Source: Bacteroides ovatus | GTDB taxonomy: Bacteria > Bacteroidota > Bacteroidia > Bacteroidales > Bacteroidaceae | Direction: 5' to 3' | DNA: 64,000 nt | NCBI RefSeq assembly: GCF_001314995.1 | Contig: NZ_CP012938.1 | Coordinates: 5,146,001 to 5,210,000 of the forward strand | The notes under the pieces: model-generated | Told to the model about the DNA's origin: nothing | Seen by the model: the letters and a program-made list of their open reading frames with translations, nothing else | The model's database searches: none | In this document: positions 35,953-43,796 of the stretch, piece after piece | Position numbering within the stretch: position 1 is the stretch's first letter | Layout of the letters: each line of letters begins with the position of its first letter | Program-made: the position numbers and the translations under genes

Positions 35953-36959
35953 TAATTTCTCGAAAAAAAAGCATCCGTCCTAATTACAGCGAACATAATC
36001 GTAACTAATTTCGCTCTAACTGCATTCAGAACCGACATCTTATTTTTTCCCTCTTCGACCTTTCTGTCATAATATTTCTTCAATGGACTATTTTTCACTT
36101 GTGAAACAGATAGTGCCGCCATATGTAGCAAATGCTTGATGCTCTTGTCAGCCCTATTAGATACTCTATTTTTAGAACGTTGGCTACTTCCTGACACATA
36201 GACGAACGGAACAACTCCTGCATGACAGCAAAACTTCCTGGGATCAGTAAAAGAAGTGAAAGCATCTGTTTCCATGATCATCTTCAGTGCAACACGTTCC
36301 CCAACTCCATCCACAGACATGAGTAAATCCATTTGATGAGCAATGACAGGTGCCTGATTTATAAGTTCTTTTATTTCAAGGTCTATTTGTGCTATGTAAT
36401 CCGTAAATGTATTGATAATCCCTTCAACTCTATTGCATTTAGCAATATATATTGAGTGTTCCATATAGTCTACCTGATCTTTTAGCTGGGATTGATATTT
36501 AGCCCTATCTGCAACAAGCATACTGCGTTCTGTTGATAAGTTTTTGAGTTTTTGTATTATAAGCTCTGATGCGGTATACGGTTGTAGGCAATCATTATAT
36601 CTTTCTGCATACATTGCTATTCGGCAGGCATCTATTTTATCATTTTTGCCACGAGGTATTCCATGACAATATTTTATTTTAGCTGCATCTTCCAAACATA
36701 AGTAGACTCCTATACTTTTTGTTGCACAGACCAAAGGATAGGTATATTGCCCTGTATGTTCCGCACAGACAACCAAACTGTCCTCAGAGAGGAAAAATTT
36801 CTCAAACGTTCTTGTTAACCAAGATTTAATAGAGGATAGATCATTAGGAATAACATCATAAAGGATGTCCTTACCGTTACTCCTTAAACATAAATCCAAT
36901 TTTTTCTTACTCACATCAACTCCTAAATAAAAAACTTTCATACTTTTGTTTTTGAACAT
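35934..36959 (-). CDS. IS110-family transposase (copy 1)
   Basis: 341 residues (or 335 from the Met at codon 7, MKVFYLGVDVSKKK). N-terminal DEDD RuvC-like domain with D15, E67, D107 and D110 (GVDVSKKKLD, CAEHTG, GKNDKIDA); C-terminal Transposase_20 domain about 205-300 (LLMSVDGVGERVALKMI, FCCHAGVVPFVYVSGSSQRSK) with the likely catalytic Ser in SGSSQRSK. IS110 enzymes recombine using a bridge RNA encoded by the element itself. Inserted antisense at the 3' end of orfB. Confidence 0.93.
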   Translation of the reverse strand: MFKNKSMKVFYLGVDVSKKKLDLCLRSNGKDILYDVIPNDLSSIKSWLTRTFEKFFLSEDSLVVCAEHTGQYTYPLVCATKSIGVYLCLEDAAKIKYCHGIPRGKNDKIDACRIAMYAERYNDCLQPYTASELIIQKLKNLSTERSMLVADRAKYQSQLKDQVDYMEHSIYIAKCNRVEGIINTFTDYIAQIDLEIKELINQAPVIAHQMDLLMSVDGVGERVALKMIMETDAFTSFTDPRKFCCHAGVVPFVYVSGSSQRSKNRVSNRADKSIKHLLHMAALSVSQVKNSPLKKYYDRKVEEGKNKMSVLNAVRAKLVTIMFAVIRTDAFFSRNYQNSLA

Positions 36960-37260
36960 TAAACAAAAAAGAAAGGACCTGAACTTGACCTAATAACCTT
37001 AAACAGGTTTACTGAAATTCTTATATGGGTTTGAGTTCAAGGAAGGAGCAAAAGGACCGAATAGGGACTTAGACTTGACTTCTATTGCCGCTGATGGTTT
37101 TCCTTTTGCTTTCCTTTCAATATCAATTCAAAGATAAATATTTTGATGCTGCAAATCTAAGGTTGCCGCTAGGGCGATCCCCGAGCGAAGAGTTTTTGTT
37201 GTTTAATGAAAGTTTACAGCCCGAAGTCTTGCACTTATAAGAGAAGATACATAATTTTGC
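36960..37260 (-). ncRNA. Candidate IS110 bridge-RNA region (copy 1), boundaries unknown
   Basis: About 300 noncoding bases lie upstream of the IS110 transposase start. In IS110-group elements this 5' end encodes the bridge RNA. Self-complementary stretches are visible, such as AAGGACCTGAACTTGA versus GGGTTTGAGTTCAAGG and GCCGCTAGGGCGATCCCC, but I cannot fold it or fix its ends. Confidence 0.4.
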
Positions 37261-37393
37261 AACATATCTAAAATGACAACTTATACAGGAATTACAAAGG
37301 GACAAGTAAACTTATTTAGGTTTTAAAAAATATTGAGTAAACTAACTTAGGTATAACAAGCGAAGTTGTCAACTAAATCCAGTACAGTACACC

Positions 37394-38341
37394 TTGTCAC
37401 AGGGGAACTGTGCCCGTCATATGCGCGGCAGTCTGCAGTTCCTCTGTGATTACTTCGGCATAACCAGACAAGGTTATTATAAGCATGTCAACAGAAAAAT
37501 GGAAATAGACATCCTCACATCAAGCATTGTGTTGTATTGTAATGAGTTACGTAAACTTATGCCCAAGGCTGGTATGCGTGAACTCTATGCATGCTGCCTT
37601 CGCAAGTTTGGTGTCAGGATGGTCATTGGACGTGATCAATGCTATAATATTTTTCGTGCCAATGGCCTTTGTCAACGTGTCAGACGTGTGAGGCCAAAGA
37701 CTACAAATTCTAATCATAATTATTACATTTATCCAGACCTGCTGAATGTCACGCCTAAATTTGTAACTGACACATTCGGTTCAATGGTTGTAGCGGATAT
37801 AACCTATGTTGCCACGTGCCAGGGATGGGCTTACCTGTCCCTTCTTACCGATGCGGGCAGTCGGGCCATAGTCGGATATGCCCTGTGCAAAACACTCGAA
37901 GCGGAAGGTCCTTTAAAGGCACTTAGGATGGCTATGGACTTTTATAACAGATACAATGTTGATTTGAATAATCTGATACACCATTCTGACCGGGGAGTGC
38001 AATACTGCTCAAACCTGTATGTAGGTATGCTCAAGAAACATCATATTAATATCAGTATGACTCAGTGTGGGGATCCGCTACATAATGCTCTGGCTGAACG
38101 GATGAATAACACGATCAAGAATGGGTGGCTTTTTGACTGTACAGATGACAGCTTTGAACAATTGGATAAACGTATAGCCGATGCCATATATGCATACAAT
38201 TATGTTAGACCGCATCAAGGCATACAAATGAGAACTCCGATGGAATATATTCGTAAATGCAGTGGAAAGGTAGCTGAAGTCCCGCTCGTCGGGACGGGTG
38301 CTCCCGCCCCTATTCTTATGGATTACGCAAGCGAATTTTGA
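37394..38341 (+). CDS. IS3-family transposase OrfB (copy 2), lacking orfA
   Basis: Protein identical to the copy at 35005, with the same D135, D199 and E235. It has no orfA or slippery site in front: it is fused directly to the right inverted repeat of unit 1. It would need the TTG or another internal start and cannot make OrfAB, so it is probably non-functional for transposition. Confidence 0.85.
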   Translation: MSQGNCARHMRGSLQFLCDYFGITRQGYYKHVNRKMEIDILTSSIVLYCNELRKLMPKAGMRELYACCLRKFGVRMVIGRDQCYNIFRANGLCQRVRRVRPKTTNSNHNYYIYPDLLNVTPKFVTDTFGSMVVADITYVATCQGWAYLSLLTDAGSRAIVGYALCKTLEAEGPLKALRMAMDFYNRYNVDLNNLIHHSDRGVQYCSNLYVGMLKKHHINISMTQCGDPLHNALAERMNNTIKNGWLFDCTDDSFEQLDKRIADAIYAYNYVRPHQGIQMRTPMEYIRKCSGKVAEVPLVGTGAPAPILMDYASEF

Positions 38342-39348
38342 TAATTTCTCGAAAAAAAAGCATCCGTCCTAATTACAGCGAACATAATCGTAACTAATTT
38401 CGCTCTAACTGCATTCAGAACCGACATCTTATTTTTTCCCTCTTCGACCTTTCTGTCATAATATTTCTTCAATGGACTATTTTTCACTTGTGAAACAGAT
38501 AGTGCCGCCATATGTAGCAAATGCTTGATGCTCTTGTCAGCCCTATTAGATACTCTATTTTTAGAACGTTGGCTACTTCCTGACACATAGACGAACGGAA
38601 CAACTCCTGCATGACAGCAAAACTTCCTGGGATCAGTAAAAGAAGTGAAAGCATCTGTTTCCATGATCATCTTCAGTGCAACACGTTCCCCAACTCCATC
38701 CACAGACATGAGTAAATCCATTTGATGAGCAATGACAGGTGCCTGATTTATAAGTTCTTTTATTTCAAGGTCTATTTGTGCTATGTAATCCGTAAATGTA
38801 TTGATAATCCCTTCAACTCTATTGCATTTAGCAATATATATTGAGTGTTCCATATAGTCTACCTGATCTTTTAGCTGGGATTGATATTTAGCCCTATCTG
38901 CAACAAGCATACTGCGTTCTGTTGATAAGTTTTTGAGTTTTTGTATTATAAGCTCTGATGCGGTATACGGTTGTAGGCAATCATTATATCTTTCTGCATA
39001 CATTGCTATTCGGCAGGCATCTATTTTATCATTTTTGCCACGAGGTATTCCATGACAATATTTTATTTTAGCTGCATCTTCCAAACATAAGTAGACTCCT
39101 ATACTTTTTGTTGCACAGACCAAAGGATAGGTATATTGCCCTGTATGTTCCGCACAGACAACCAAACTGTCCTCAGAGAGGAAAAATTTCTCAAACGTTC
39201 TTGTTAACCAAGATTTAATAGAGGATAGATCATTAGGAATAACATCATAAAGGATGTCCTTACCGTTACTCCTTAAACATAAATCCAATTTTTTCTTACT
39301 CACATCAACTCCTAAATAAAAAACTTTCATACTTTTGTTTTTGAACAT
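38323..39348 (-). CDS. IS110-family transposase (copy 2)
   Basis: Identical in protein sequence to the copy at 35934, with the same DEDD residues and SGSSQRSK motif. Its own upstream noncoding region is intact, so unlike the second orfB this copy should be as complete as the first. Confidence 0.93.
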   Translation of the reverse strand: MFKNKSMKVFYLGVDVSKKKLDLCLRSNGKDILYDVIPNDLSSIKSWLTRTFEKFFLSEDSLVVCAEHTGQYTYPLVCATKSIGVYLCLEDAAKIKYCHGIPRGKNDKIDACRIAMYAERYNDCLQPYTASELIIQKLKNLSTERSMLVADRAKYQSQLKDQVDYMEHSIYIAKCNRVEGIINTFTDYIAQIDLEIKELINQAPVIAHQMDLLMSVDGVGERVALKMIMETDAFTSFTDPRKFCCHAGVVPFVYVSGSSQRSKNRVSNRADKSIKHLLHMAALSVSQVKNSPLKKYYDRKVEEGKNKMSVLNAVRAKLVTIMFAVIRTDAFFSRNYQNSLA

Positions 39349-39649
39349 TAAACAAAAAAGAAAGGACCTGAACTTGACCTAATAACCTTAAACAGGTTTA
39401 CTGAAATTCTTATATGGGTTTGAGTTCAAGGAAGGAGCAAAAGGACCGAATAGGGACTTAGACTTGACTTCTATTGCCGCTGATGGTTTTCCTTTTGCTT
39501 TCCTTTCAATATCAATTCAAAGATAAATATTTTGATGCTGCAAATCTAAGGTTGCCGCTAGGGCGATCCCCGAGCGAAGAGTTTTTGTTGTTTAATGAAA
39601 GTTTACAGCCCGAAGTCTTGCACTTATAAGAGAAGATACATAATTTTGC
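39349..39649 (-). ncRNA. Candidate IS110 bridge-RNA region (copy 2), boundaries unknown
   Basis: Same sequence as 36960-37260, shifted by 2389 bases. See copy 1. Confidence 0.4.
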
Positions 39650-39814
39650 AACATATCTAAAATGACAACTTATACAGGAATTACAAAGGGACAAGTAAAC
39701 TTATTTAGGTTTTAAAAAATATTGAGTAAACTAACTTAGGTATAACAAGCGAAGTTGTCAACTAAATCCAGTACAGTACAGTTCCTTACGTTAGGACTCC
39801 GGTTTCCAGGCAGG

Positions 39815-39886
39815 AAACTGTAGTTTCCGCATGTAGAAACCAGAGTTTCCGCGTATGGAAACTGTAGTTTCCACGTATGGAAATTG
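39815..39886. repeat. 22-base tandem repeats with GGAAACTGTAGTTTCC palindrome
   Basis: Three full units at 39815, 39837 and 39859 (AAACTGTAGTTTCC + CGCATGTAG-like) plus partial units on both sides. Units 1 and 3 contain the near-palindrome GGAAACTGTAGTTTCC. 35 bases right of the IS3 end. Confidence 0.8.
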
Positions 39887-39943
39887 CCAAACACGCAGTG
39901 GCTTCTTTCTCTAAAAGGATAGCTTTCACACCCCTAACCGGAT

Positions 39944-40087
39944 GTGTGGCAGATACCTCTTATCTGCCACCATCTGCCACAGGTATCTGCAACGCTGTAA
40001 CCGACTATCTATTAACAGGTTAAAGCCATTTTGTTGCAGTTGCAGATACTTACACGCTTTTTCAACTTTATAGTAGAGAGAAAATCA
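39944..40087. repeat. Right copy of ~143-bp inverted repeat flanking the IS
   Basis: Inverted relative to 34365-34506, about 92% identical. Without the IS, the two copies would be about 230 bp apart. Confidence 0.85.
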
Positions 40088-40245
40088 TGCCATTTTACCT
40101 CTGCATACGTGGGCTATAGAAACATCACCGCTCCCAATAGATTATTAAGCTGTCAAATACAGGTTGTCGTCCTATAAAACGTGCATTCTTATGCCTTTAA
40201 ATGGGTAATCTCACCTAATACTACACTAAAATAGACAAAGTATAG

Positions 40246-40314
40246 GCATGATAGATAGCTGTTTTTTGCAATAAAAGTATGATAGATACCTTTTTTAAAA
40301 GCTATCTATCATGC
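40246..40314. repeat. Perfect 15-bp inverted repeat plus ATGATAGAT direct repeats
   Basis: GCATGATAGATAGCT (40246-40260) and AGCTATCTATCATGC (40300-40314) are exact inverses. Further ATGATAGAT copies occur near 40280 and 40360 in direct orientation. Confidence 0.8.
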
Positions 40315-40512
40315 TTATTCTTCTGATAATGAGAAATTTATTAAAATGAATGATACTTATGATAGATGTTTTTTCACTATGTAGTATTTAATTCAAAACC
40401 GTGAGTTTTGAAATGAATTGAATTAGCATAGCCGCCTTGATTATATAACATTCTTTGCTTCCTGTTTTTTCTTGTTTCTCAACCGGATAAATCCAAAAAA
40501 AAGAAGAAATAG

Positions 40513-40543
40513 TTTGCCAATTCAAAGAAAAGCCGTACTTTTG
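40513..40543 (+). promoter_or_regulatory. Promoter of rplM-rpsI
   Basis: TTTG at 40513-40516, 19 bases, TACTTTTG at 40536-40543: full consensus. The start codon is about 126 bases downstream, leaving a long leader. Confidence 0.8.
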
Positions 40544-40669
40544 CAAGCCGATTATTATCACAAAATGATAAGAGATTAATTCATAGCAAGTTAGTATTCC
40601 TTTGTCCGGGGAAGACTAATGAGTGGTGAAGAAAATTTTTAGTAGTAACATTTAAAAAACAAAATTAGA

Positions 40670-41131
40670 GTGGATACTTTAAGTTACAAGACCATTTCTG
40701 CAAACAAAGCGACTGTAACCAAAGAATGGGTTATCGTTGACGCTACAGACCAGACTTTAGGTCGTCTGGGAGCAAAAGTTGCAAAATTGCTGAGAGGAAA
40801 GTACAAACCAAACTTTACTCCTCACGTAGACTGCGGTGATAACGTTATTATCATCAATGCAGACAAAGTAAAACTGACTGGTAACAAATGGAATGACAGA
40901 GTATATTTGTCATATACTGGTTATCCTGGTGGCCAGAGAGAAATGACTCCTGCCCGTTTGATTACAAAACCGAACGGTGAAGAGAGATTACTGAAAAAAG
41001 TAGTGAAGGGCATGCTTCCTAAGAACATTCTGGGAGCTAAATTGCTGAACAACTTGTATGTTTACGCTGGTAGCGAACACAAACAGGCTGCACAGAACCC
41101 GAAAATGATTGATATTAATTCATATAAATAA
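40670..41131 (+). CDS. rplM: 50S ribosomal protein L13
   Basis: 153 residues, GTG start (M-D-T-L-S-Y-K). Family motifs: EWVIVDATDQTLGRLGAKVAKLLRGK, CGDNVIIINADKVKLTGNKW, GYPGGQREM and VKGMLPKN. Assembles early into the 50S subunit. First gene of the classic rplM-rpsI pair, 6 bases before rpsI. Confidence 0.97.
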   Translation: MDTLSYKTISANKATVTKEWVIVDATDQTLGRLGAKVAKLLRGKYKPNFTPHVDCGDNVIIINADKVKLTGNKWNDRVYLSYTGYPGGQREMTPARLITKPNGEERLLKKVVKGMLPKNILGAKLLNNLYVYAGSEHKQAAQNPKMIDINSYK

Positions 41132-41137
41132 GATATA

Positions 41138-41524
41138 ATGGAAGTAGTAAATGCATTAGGCAGACGTAAACGTGCTATTGCACGCATATTCGTAAGCGAA
41201 GGTACAGGAAAGATTACTATTAACAAGAGAGACCTTGCAGAGTACTTTCCATCAACTATTCTTCAGTATGTTGTAAAACAACCATTGAACAAGCTGGGTG
41301 CTGCTGAGAAGTATGACATCAAGGTGAATTTGTGTGGTGGTGGTTTCACTGGTCAGTCTCAGGCATTGCGTTTGGCAATCGCTCGTGCACTGGTTAAGAT
41401 GAACGCTGAAGATAAAGCTGCTCTTCGTGCAGAAGGCTTCATGACTCGTGACCCTCGTTCTGTTGAACGTAAGAAACCGGGACAGCCGAAAGCTCGTAGA
41501 AGATTCCAGTTCAGCAAGCGTTAA
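41138..41524 (+). CDS. rpsI: 30S ribosomal protein S9
   Basis: 128 residues. ALGRRKRAIARIFVSEGTGKITINKRDL at the start, GGGFTGQSQALRLAIARAL in the middle and the basic C-terminal tail RKKPGQPKARRRFQFSKR that reaches the P-site tRNA. Co-transcribed with rplM; rpsB follows 121 bases later behind a structured leader. Confidence 0.97.
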   Translation: MEVVNALGRRKRAIARIFVSEGTGKITINKRDLAEYFPSTILQYVVKQPLNKLGAAEKYDIKVNLCGGGFTGQSQALRLAIARALVKMNAEDKAALRAEGFMTRDPRSVERKKPGQPKARRRFQFSKR

Positions 41525-41555
41525 TGTGCTGCCTGATAGAGGAATATGTTTAGTA

Positions 41556-41604
41556 TCTAAACTACTGGGACTCTGCTCATAGACTACCCAGCGGTTGGTT
41601 TAGA
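41556..41604 (+). ncRNA. Candidate rpsB leader structure
   Basis: TCTAAAC (41556-41562) pairs with GTTTAGA (41598-41604) and CTGGG (41565-41569) with CCCAG (41587-41591), giving a two-step stem with an asymmetric CGGTTG bulge, 41 bases before the rpsB ATG. The layout is consistent with an S2 autoregulatory leader; conservation is needed to confirm it. Confidence 0.45.
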
Positions 41605-41645
41605 AAAAACAAAAAAGAAAGTAAACGATTTAAAGAAAAAACAAG

Positions 41646-42482
41646 ATGTCAAGAACAAATTTTGATACATTATTGGAGGCTGGTTGCCACTTCGGACACC
41701 TTAAGAGAAAGTGGAACCCTGCAATGGCTCCTTATATTTTCATGGAACGCAATGGTATTCATATCATTGACCTCCACAAAACAGTTGCAAAAGTAGACGA
41801 AGCTGCTGAAGCTTTGAAACAGATTGCCAAATCTGGCAAGAAAGTTCTTTTTGTTGCTACTAAAAAACAAGCTAAACAAGTTGTAGCTGAGAAAGCTCAA
41901 TCTGTTAATATGCCTTATGTAATCGAACGCTGGCCGGGTGGTATGTTGACTAACTTCCCGACTATCCGTAAGGCTGTGAAGAAAATGGCTACTATCGATA
42001 AATTGACTAACGATGGTACTTACTCTAACCTTTCTAAGAGAGAAGTTCTTCAGATTTCTCGTCAACGTGCAAAATTAGACAAGACTTTGGGATCTATCGC
42101 TGACCTGACTCGTCTGCCGTCTGCATTGTTCGTTATCGACGTAATGAAAGAAAACATCGCAGTTCGCGAAGCTAACCGTCTGGGTATCCCTGTATTTGGT
42201 ATCGTTGATACTAACTCTGATCCTTCAAACGTAGATTTCGTAATTCCTGCTAACGATGACGCTACTAAATCAGTAGAAGTTATCTTGGATGCTTGCTGCG
42301 CTGCAATGATCGAAGGTTTGGAAGAAAGAAAAGCTGAAAAGATCGATATGGAAGCTGCTGGTGAAGCTCCTGCTAACAAAGGCAAGAAGAAATCAGTGAA
42401 AGCTAGACTCGACAAGTCTGACGAAGAAGCTATTAACGCAGCTAAAGCTGCTGCTTTCATCAAGGAAGACGAAGAGGCTTAA
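41646..42482 (+). CDS. rpsB: 30S ribosomal protein S2
   Basis: 278 residues. LLEAGCHFGHLKRKWNPAMAPYIF, WPGGMLTNFPTIRKAVKKM, LPSALFVIDVMKENIAVREA and GIPVFGIVDTNSDP are S2 signatures. An extra C-terminal extension of about 45 residues rich in Ala/Lys/Glu is typical of Bacteroidetes S2. Followed by a terminator before tsf. Confidence 0.97.
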   Translation: MSRTNFDTLLEAGCHFGHLKRKWNPAMAPYIFMERNGIHIIDLHKTVAKVDEAAEALKQIAKSGKKVLFVATKKQAKQVVAEKAQSVNMPYVIERWPGGMLTNFPTIRKAVKKMATIDKLTNDGTYSNLSKREVLQISRQRAKLDKTLGSIADLTRLPSALFVIDVMKENIAVREANRLGIPVFGIVDTNSDPSNVDFVIPANDDATKSVEVILDACCAAMIEGLEERKAEKIDMEAAGEAPANKGKKKSVKARLDKSDEEAINAAKAAAFIKEDEEA

Positions 42483-42490
42483 TATATAAA

Positions 42491-42564
42491 ATGTGCCAAT
42501 TTGCTAATGTGCAAGAGTATATTTATACGCTTGTATCTTGATTGGCAGATTGGCACATTTTTTT
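42491..42564 (+). terminator. Terminator or attenuator between rpsB and tsf
   Basis: ATGTGCCAAT (42491-42500) pairs with ATTGGCACAT (42549-42558), followed by T6; a smaller AAGAGTATA...TATACGCTT hairpin lies within. Could reduce tsf expression relative to rpsB. Confidence 0.75.
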
Positions 42565-42604
42565 GTTTCGAAAATTATTATTCATTTAAATAAAGGAAAT
42601 TATT

Positions 42605-43597
42605 ATGGCTGTAAGTATGGCTGATATTACCAAGCTGCGCAAAATGACCGGAGCTGGTATGATGGATTGCAAAAACGCGTTGACTGAAGCTGAAGGCGAT
42701 TTCGACAAGGCAATGGAAATTATCCGTAAGAAAGGACAAGCTGTTGCTGCTAAGCGTTCAGAACGTGAAGCTTCTGAAGGTTGCGTTTTGGCTAAAACTA
42801 CCGGTGACCGTGCTGTTATCGTTGCTTTGAAGTGTGAAACTGACTTTGTGGCTCAGAATGCTGATTTCGTGAAACTGACTCAGGATATTCTTGATCTTGC
42901 TGTGGCTAATAAATGCGCTACTTTGGACGAAGTAAAAGCATTGCCGATGGGTAACGGTACTGTACAGGATGCAGTGACTGACCGTAGCGGTATCACAGGT
43001 GAGAAAATGGAACTGGATGGTTACATGACTGTAGAAGGTGTATGCACTGCTGTTTACAATCACATGAACAGAAATGGTCTTTGCACGATTGTTGCTTTCA
43101 ACAAGGAAGTGAACGAGCAGTTGGCTAAGCAAATAGCTATGCAGATTGCTGCCATGAACCCGATTGCTATTGATGAAGATGGCGTTTCTGAAGAAGTAAA
43201 ACAGAAAGAAATTGAAGTTGCTATTGAGAAGACAAAAGCAGAACAGGTACAGAAAGCTGTAGAGGCTGCTCTGAAGAAAGCTAACATCAACCCGGCTCAT
43301 GTGGACAGCGAAGAACACATGGATAGCAACATGGCTAAAGGATGGATTACTGCTGAAGATGTAGCGAAAGCAAAAGAAATCATTGCTACTGTTTCTGCAG
43401 AGAAGGCTGCACATCTGCCTGAACAAATGATTCAGAACATCGCGAAAGGTCGTCTGGGCAAGTTCTTGAAAGAAGTTTGCTTATTGAACCAGGAAGATAT
43501 CATGGACGGTAAGAAAACTGTAAGAGAAGTGTTGGCTGCTGCTGACCCTGAACTGAAGATTGTTGATTTCAAGCGTTTCACTTTGAAAGCTGAATAA
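42605..43597 (+). CDS. tsf: Elongation factor Ts
   Basis: 330 residues. UBA-like N-terminus (ITKLRKMTGAGMMDCKNALTEAEGDFDKAMEIIRKKG) and the core signature CETDFVAQNADFVKL that contacts EF-Tu. Exchanges GDP for GTP on EF-Tu. Longer than E. coli EF-Ts (283) by insertions in the core, as usual for Bacteroidetes. Confidence 0.97.
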   Translation: MAVSMADITKLRKMTGAGMMDCKNALTEAEGDFDKAMEIIRKKGQAVAAKRSEREASEGCVLAKTTGDRAVIVALKCETDFVAQNADFVKLTQDILDLAVANKCATLDEVKALPMGNGTVQDAVTDRSGITGEKMELDGYMTVEGVCTAVYNHMNRNGLCTIVAFNKEVNEQLAKQIAMQIAAMNPIAIDEDGVSEEVKQKEIEVAIEKTKAEQVQKAVEAALKKANINPAHVDSEEHMDSNMAKGWITAEDVAKAKEIIATVSAEKAAHLPEQMIQNIAKGRLGKFLKEVCLLNQEDIMDGKKTVREVLAAADPELKIVDFKRFTLKAE

Positions 43598-43690
43598 TCA
43601 ATCAGATTCAAATTCTATAATGTGTCCTTAAAAACGGAACACGTTAACTTAATAGAGGTATTCATTAAGACTCTCTATTTGAAGATGTAA

Positions 43691-43732
43691 AAAAGGCAAC
43701 TAATTCATAACGAGTTAGTTGCCTTTTCTTTT
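43691..43732. terminator. Bidirectional terminator between tsf and the TlpA-like gene
   Basis: AAAAGGCAACTAATTC pairs with GAGTTAGTTGCCTTTT around ATAAC; an A run precedes and T-rich sequence follows. Confidence 0.85.
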
Positions 43733-43796
43733 CATATTTAAGGAATATTCCTAAAGAAACTGCCATGTATAACATGAGGCACATTCTTGGGGAGGA

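Larger units (their letters stand above)
35000..37388. repeat. 2389-bp direct tandem repeat, unit 1
   Basis: Starts at ACACCTTG at the orfB start and ends at ...CAGTACAGT. Encodes an orfB and an IS110 transposase identical in protein sequence to those of unit 2. The next unit begins at the following base. Confidence 0.92.
37389..39777. repeat. 2389-bp direct tandem repeat, unit 2
   Basis: Offset exactly 2389 bases from unit 1; junction ...CAGTACAGT|ACACCTTG. The three bases after the unit (ACA, 39778-39780) match the first three bases of each unit, so the breakpoint shows 3-bp microhomology. Confidence 0.92.
34571..39780 (+). mobile_element. IS3-family element interrupted by IS110 and internally duplicated
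   Basis: Left end TGTAGTGTACTG...AGTTGACA (34571-34597) and right end ending ...CAGTACAGTACA (about 39752-39780) are imperfect inverted repeats: the right end reads TGTACTGTACTGGATTTAG in reverse. The flanks give a 3-bp target duplication, GTT at 34568-34570 and at 39781-39783, usual for IS3. Inside are orfA, orfB, an IS110 transposase gene, then a second orfB and a second IS110. Total 5210 bp against about 1.4 kb for a simple IS3 element. Confidence 0.85.
40088..40669. other. Gene-free region between repeats and rplM
   Basis: No gene. Contains the perfect 15-bp inverted repeat GCATGATAGATAGCT (40246-40314), the rplM promoter (40513-40543) and a ~120-base rplM leader that shows no obvious terminator. 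Confidence 0.6.

Noticed and set aside
37123..37305. 60-codon minus-strand frame in the IS tail, repeated at 39512-39694
   Set aside because: Cys/Ser-rich with no family resemblance; spans the probable IS110/IS3 boundary.
34571..39780. Composite transposon carrying passenger genes
   Set aside because: Everything inside is transposase or IS sequence; there are no cargo genes and only one pair of IS3 ends with a target duplication.
39815..39886. Short CRISPR array
   Set aside because: Units are contiguous 22-base tandem repeats without spacers and there are no cas genes.
40088..40669. Hidden small gene upstream of rplM
   Set aside because: No frame with a start, ribosome-binding context and plausible composition; sequence is repeats and promoter.
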